From Chloroflexota bacterium (GTDB taxonomy: Bacteria; Chloroflexota; Dehalococcoidia; UBA2247; RBG-13-53-26), in assembly GCA_003650185.1 (NCBI GenBank), contig QMOF01000063.1:1-10229 (forward strand): a stretch of 10,229 nt of DNA, read 5' to 3'. A program made the position numbers and the translations under genes. Below, in pieces: positions 6,829 to 10,229 of the stretch; positions within the stretch are counted from its first letter, which is position 1; every line of letters starts with the position of its first letter. The notes beneath the pieces were generated by a model. That model saw nothing but the letters and a program-made list of their open reading frames with translations, searched no databases and was not told where the DNA came from.

Positions 6829-8301
6829 ATGGCAAAACAGTCATACGACGCAATCGTGATCGGGGCTGGGTTCGGCGGTGCCGCCTGTGCCGGCTTGCTG
6901 GCCAAGCACGGGCTCAGTGTGCTGCTCCTGGACAAGAATGCCAAAGCTGGCGGTAAGGCTATGGCTTTCTCCAAGAAAGGTTTCACCTATACCGCCTGGA
7001 TGGTCTGCTCTGCCCCTACTGACGGAAATGTCCTTGAAGCCGTTCTGAAAGAACTGGAGATGGAAGACAGAGTGACACTGGTGGCGCCGGGCATCCAGGG
7101 CAGCAGGTTCAAGAACTCCAAAGGCGAATGGCCCATCAGCCCTCAGGACAAGACTCCTGATCCTAATAAGATATTTGACTGGCTGGAGGTACCGGAAGCA
7201 GACAGGGCGGACGCTCTTCAGGTCCTGGCCGATTTGACCATGATGAGCCCCGACGAAATCGCCAAACTGGACGACATCAGCTTTGCCGAGTGGCTCGGAC
7301 GCTACAAGATAAACAAGAACCTGTATAGCTTCCTCATCGGGCCCGTGTCCGACGGGTGTTTCATGGTCCCTGTTGACGCTCTGGCCGCCTCCGAGGCAGT
7401 GGGAACCATCCAGCAGGTGTTCCTCCGTGGCGGCGGCGTGTTTGCTCATGGCGGTATTGGCCGGGTAGCTGAGACCTACGCCGACGCCGTGAAGGAAAAC
7501 GGCGGCAGGGTGATCATGCGATGCAGGGTGGAGAAGATAACAGTGGAGGATGGAAAGGTCACCGGCGTAATCACCAGCAAAGGCACCTTCAAGGCCCCCA
7601 TTGTTGTCAGCAACGCCGGTATCCAGCCGACCGTCCTCAAGCTGGTCGGCGAGCAGCACTTCGATCAGGGTTATGTGAACTATGTCAAGGGCCTTCTCCC
7701 CTCAATCGCCATGGTCGGCGTCCGCTACTTCACCAACAAAGTGGTAATCAAGGATGTCCCTTACGGCACAATATTCACTCCAGATACGCCCATGAATATG
7801 GCCAAATGGATGAAGGCCAAGACCGGCGCCATCCCTGACGAGATCACCGTGTGGTACGAGGTCCCATCCAACTACGATCCCAATGCCGCCCCACCCGGCA
7901 AGCAGGTCATCGTCACCGGGATATGGGCCCCCTGCGACCCGAAAAGAACCAAGAAAGACCACCAGCCCTGGTGGGACAAGGTCGACGAGATGATGTTCAA
8001 AGTCTTCCCTGACCTGCCCAATGCTATTGAGTGGAAAGAAGGCTACTCCTCGCGCGATGTCTCCAACCTGACACGCGACCAAGTACTGCCAGGCATCGGC
8101 GGCGAATGCATCGGCCTGGGACAGATCGTGGGCCAGGCTGGTGGTCGGAAGCCCCCAACCACTGCCCCCATCCAGGGCCTGTTCTTTGTAGGCTGCGACG
8201 CCGGGGGTACCGGCATCGGCATTCAGCAAGCTACAGACTCAGGCGTGAAGGTAGCAAGGATGGTAGAGCGCTACCACGCCATGCGCCAGGCAATAATCTA
8301 G
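6829..8301 (+). CDS. FAD-dependent oxidoreductase of the phytoene desaturase (CrtI-like) family
   Basis: A 490-residue flavoprotein, usual length for the CrtI/amine-oxidase superfamily. The N-terminus is a dinucleotide-binding fold: GAGFGG (12-17, the GxGxxG motif), then Asp35 at the end of the second strand, where the ribose of FAD is held, and the AGGKA turn (40-44) that follows it in this family. A middle stretch with GVITSKGTF and PIVVSNAG fits the strand that returns to the FAD site. The C-terminus, GLFFVGCDAGGTGIGIQQAT (450-469), is the second FAD-contact motif. There is no signal peptide. The start has AAGGGGGA seven bases upstream. Family members desaturate or isomerise carotenoids, retinol-like lipids and other substrates; no carotenoid genes lie nearby, so the substrate is unknown. 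It is divergent from the carboxylase operon, which allows but does not prove a shared pathway. Confidence 0.85.
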   Translation: MAKQSYDAIVIGAGFGGAACAGLLAKHGLSVLLLDKNAKAGGKAMAFSKKGFTYTAWMVCSAPTDGNVLEAVLKELEMEDRVTLVAPGIQGSRFKNSKGEWPISPQDKTPDPNKIFDWLEVPEADRADALQVLADLTMMSPDEIAKLDDISFAEWLGRYKINKNLYSFLIGPVSDGCFMVPVDALAASEAVGTIQQVFLRGGGVFAHGGIGRVAETYADAVKENGGRVIMRCRVEKITVEDGKVTGVITSKGTFKAPIVVSNAGIQPTVLKLVGEQHFDQGYVNYVKGLLPSIAMVGVRYFTNKVVIKDVPYGTIFTPDTPMNMAKWMKAKTGAIPDEITVWYEVPSNYDPNAAPPGKQVIVTGIWAPCDPKRTKKDHQPWWDKVDEMMFKVFPDLPNAIEWKEGYSSRDVSNLTRDQVLPGIGGECIGLGQIVGQAGGRKPPTTAPIQGLFFVGCDAGGTGIGIQQATDSGVKVARMVERYHAMRQAII

Positions 8302-8336
8302 CCCCACAGCTATACGCTGAGTTAAAGCAGCCGAAT

Positions 8337-8370
8337 GGCGGTCACCGCCTCGCGCGAGGCGGTGACCGCC
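8337..8370 (+). terminator. Perfect 16-bp hairpin between the FAD oxidoreductase and ftsY
   Basis: GGCGGTCACCGCCTCG (8337-8352) pairs perfectly with 8355-8370 around a two-base gap (in RNA the loop would open to four or more). It starts 36 bases after the oxidoreductase stop and ends 41 bases before the ftsY promoter, the right place for a terminator. There is no run of T's after the stem on either strand, so it is not a classic intrinsic terminator. It may be an RNA 3'-end stabiliser or a dyad repeat scattered through the genome. Confidence 0.55.
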
Positions 8371-8410
8371 ACCTTGCATTGACCGGCCGCGCTGCCCAGA
8401 CCCATCCGCT

Positions 8411-8439
8411 TTGACCACGCCTGAATCCCGTGCTAGCAT
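8411..8439 (+). promoter_or_regulatory. ftsY-lgt promoter
   Basis: TTGACC (8411-8416), a 17-base spacer, then TAGCAT (8434-8439) preceded by TG at 8431-8432 (extended -10). Transcription should start near 8446, about 20 bases before the chosen ftsY ATG. That leaves the in-frame ATG at 8443 at or before the transcript start, arguing against the longer protein. Confidence 0.72.
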
Positions 8440-8466
8440 GGGATGACACAAAGCAGAGGACCAGAC

Positions 8467-9387
8467 ATGTTCAACTTCCTCAAAGGGAAACGGGCGAAAA
8501 CCGAGCAGGCGCTCAAGCGCAGCAAGGACACCTGGTTCAGCAAGATAACGGGCCTATTCGACCGCCCTACCATCGCCGAGGAGCTATGGGAGGAGCTCGA
8601 GGAGTTGCTCATCGCAGCAGATGTCGGCGTTGATACCACCGCCAGGCTCATCCAGCAGGTCAGAAGCCGAGCAGAGAAGGACAAGCTGAGTGACCCTGAC
8701 AAGGTGCGAGATGTCCTGAAAGAGAACATGGCAACGATGCTACATATAGAGGACGGTGCAGTGGAGGCCACAGGCCAGCTTGAAGTGATCCTCACAGTTG
8801 GCGTAAATGGCTCGGGCAAGACAACCACCATCGCCAAGCTGGCCTACGCCTTCAAGAAGGATGGCAAGGAGGTCATCCTGGCCGCTGCGGACACCTTCAG
8901 AGCAGCAGCCATAGAACAGCTCAGGTGGTGGGGCAAGGAGGTGGGTGCCGAAGTCGTGGCGCACCAACCAGGCGCCGATCCCGGTGCCGTGGTTTTCGAC
9001 GCCCTCCAGGCAGCCAGGCACCGCGGGGTTTCAGCGGTGATCATTGACACTGCCGGTCGGCTGCATACCAAGTTCAACCTGATGGAAGAATTGAAAAAGG
9101 TCAAGCGAGTGGCCCAGCGGGTCGATGCGGCATTTCCGCAGGAGACGCTGCTGGTAATTGATGCCAGCACCGGGCAAAATGGACTATCTCAGGCGAAGCA
9201 TTTCACCGAGGCGGTTGATGTCAGCGGCATCGTCCTGACCAAGCTGGATGGTACTTCCAAAGGCGGCATCGTCCTGGCCATCTGCGATCAGTTGAACATC
9301 CCGGTTAAATTCATTGGCACCGGCGAGAAACTGGACGACCTCGCGCCCTTTGAGCCACAGGTCTTCGTTGAGGCAATCATGTCCTAG
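8467..9387 (+). CDS. ftsY: Signal recognition particle receptor FtsY
   Basis: The SRP receptor GTPase that docks ribosome-nascent chain-SRP complexes at the membrane by pairing with Ffh. The 306 residues are a short N-terminal amphipathic stretch (MFNFLKGK, able to touch the membrane), the helical N domain to about 100, and the G domain. G-domain motifs: GVNGSGKT (112-119, P-loop), ADTFRAAA (141-148, SRP-GTPase insertion box), DTAGR (194-198), TKLDG (258-262, guanine recognition), and GTGEKLDDLAPF (284-295), which separates FtsY and Ffh from other GTPases. No methionine-rich M domain is present, so it is not Ffh. The long acidic N-terminal A domain of E. coli FtsY is absent, as in many bacteria. 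The start at 8467 has AGAGGA six bases upstream. lgt begins 11 bases after the stop, in the same transcript. Confidence 0.96.
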   Translation: MFNFLKGKRAKTEQALKRSKDTWFSKITGLFDRPTIAEELWEELEELLIAADVGVDTTARLIQQVRSRAEKDKLSDPDKVRDVLKENMATMLHIEDGAVEATGQLEVILTVGVNGSGKTTTIAKLAYAFKKDGKEVILAAADTFRAAAIEQLRWWGKEVGAEVVAHQPGADPGAVVFDALQAARHRGVSAVIIDTAGRLHTKFNLMEELKKVKRVAQRVDAAFPQETLLVIDASTGQNGLSQAKHFTEAVDVSGIVLTKLDGTSKGGIVLAICDQLNIPVKFIGTGEKLDDLAPFEPQVFVEAIMS

Positions 9388-9398
9388 GAGGAATCGCA

Positions 9399-10229
9399 GT
9401 GTTCCTTCCAGCTATTACAATCGGTTGGGACCCGATAATATTTGACCTCGGGCCCACGAGCATAGGATGGCACGGAGTGCTGATGCTGCTCGGCATGGTG
9501 GTAGCTACCTTGCTCACCGCCCGCTTCGCCGAACAGTCTGGTATCCCGCGATACTGGGTCTACACCACCGCTTTCTGGATCATTCTCTTCGGCCTCATCG
9601 GGGCAAGGCTGAGCCACGTCCTGGATGAACTGGACGTGTACAGTGAAAACCCGACGCAGATTCTCGCCTTTTGGGAGGGTGGTCTGGGCTGGTATGGTGG
9701 CCTCCTTGGGGGACTGGCCGCCGGTATAGTGTGCGCCCGGGTGAACAAGGTACGCGTGGGACAGTTTGCTGATGCTGTTGCTCCCGCGGCTATCCTGGGA
9801 CTGGCCATAGGCAGGATTGGCTGCACTATCAACGGGGACGCTTACGGGACCCCCACAGATCTACCCTGGGGATTGATCTACACCCATCCTGACGCCTATG
9901 CCGACCCGCTGGTGGCCGGACATCCCGCGCCTGTCTACGAGATCTTCTGGAATCTCATCGTTTTCGGGGTGCTCTACAAGCTGAGGGGCCGACTCAAGCC
10001 GGAGGGTGCCCTTTTCCTGACCATGCTGGCCATGTATTCGGCGGGGCGTTTCTGCATCAGTTGGGTCAGGGCGGAGGATGCTCTGGTGGGGCCCTTGCAT
10101 CAATCGCACGTCTTTTCGCTGCTACTGTTCACAGTGGCGGTGGGACTGCTCGCCTACTGGAGGGTCCGCTGGGTGAGCGCCAGACCCGAGACAGCCGAGG
10201 TCCTCTCCGATGCCTCAGCGAGACCCAGC
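9399..10229 (+). CDS. lgt: Prolipoprotein diacylglyceryl transferase, runs off the right edge
   Basis: The membrane enzyme that moves diacylglycerol from phosphatidylglycerol to the lipobox cysteine of prolipoproteins, the first step of lipoprotein maturation. 277 codons are present without a stop, near full family length (about 260-300), so only a short tail is missing. It starts with GTG at 9399, preceded by AGGAGGAA (9386-9393) that overlaps the ftsY stop codon, implying coupled translation. Seen in order: WDPIIFDLGP (10-19), hydrophobic segments, WEGGLGWYGGLLGG (92-105), the signature GRIGCTINGDAYG (138-150) with its conserved Arg139, TDLPWGL (153-159), HPAPVYE (175-181) and GRFCISWVR (216-224). 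The position that carries the well-studied His of E. coli (HGG) is Tyr99 (YGG); other Lgt proteins, as I recall, also vary here. Late residues are polar, a likely cytoplasmic tail. Confidence 0.95.
   Translation, partial: MFLPAITIGWDPIIFDLGPTSIGWHGVLMLLGMVVATLLTARFAEQSGIPRYWVYTTAFWIILFGLIGARLSHVLDELDVYSENPTQILAFWEGGLGWYGGLLGGLAAGIVCARVNKVRVGQFADAVAPAAILGLAIGRIGCTINGDAYGTPTDLPWGLIYTHPDAYADPLVAGHPAPVYEIFWNLIVFGVLYKLRGRLKPEGALFLTMLAMYSAGRFCISWVRAEDALVGPLHQSHVFSLLLFTVAVGLLAYWRVRWVSARPETAEVLSDASARPS

Noticed and set aside
6398..6853. Minus-strand open frame of 151 codons in the divergent intergenic region
   Set aside because: Composition rich in Arg, Pro, His and Thr, no motif, overlaps the oxidoreductase start, and no good ribosome binding site.
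6841..7659. Minus-strand open frame of 272 codons opposite the FAD oxidoreductase
   Set aside because: Antisense shadow of a gene with clear FAD motifs.
8443..8466. ftsY start at the upstream ATG
   Set aside because: It lies at the predicted transcription start, and AGAGGA is correctly spaced only for the ATG at 8467.

Overview
The window comes from a moderately GC-rich bacterium. Two small minus-strand zinc-ribbon proteins carry a Cys-His-His-Trp...Cys-x-x-Cys-Gly...Phe-Ser-Asn signature that I associate, from memory, with short uncharacterised proteins of Chloroflexota of the Dehalococcoidia type. This taxonomic guess is tentative and rests mainly on those proteins. The other genes are compatible with it but not diagnostic.

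Layout. Positions 1-214 hold no convincing gene. Positions 215-791 (minus strand) carry two adjacent, related zinc-ribbon genes, the second of which looks frameshifted. Positions 792-1096 look non-coding. From 6126 down to 1167 (minus strand) lies a compact three-gene operon for an acetone-carboxylase-like enzyme, in the order beta (HyuA-like), alpha (HyuB-like), gamma (zinc-binding). It has a near-consensus promoter at 6248-6276, ribosome binding sites before each gene, and a clear intrinsic terminator at 1097-1129. Positions 6127-6828 form a 0.7-kb divergent control region. From 6829 the plus strand carries a phytoene-desaturase-type FAD oxidoreductase, a 16-bp perfect hairpin, then an ftsY-lgt pair with its own strong promoter. 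lgt starts with GTG and runs off the right edge.

How the genes work together. The beta, alpha and gamma subunits should form one ATP-dependent carboxylase that adds bicarbonate-derived CO2 to a small ketone or related carbonyl compound, giving a 3-oxo acid. The true substrate cannot be read from the sequence. The divergent FAD oxidoreductase may belong to the same pathway, but only its position suggests so. ftsY (SRP receptor) and lgt (lipoprotein lipidation) are housekeeping membrane-protein biogenesis genes.

Nothing here is a clear defence, CRISPR or mobile system. The most notable points are a Met where the alpha-subunit family is expected to have a metal-binding His, the architecture of the divergent promoter region, and the duplicated zinc-ribbon genes.
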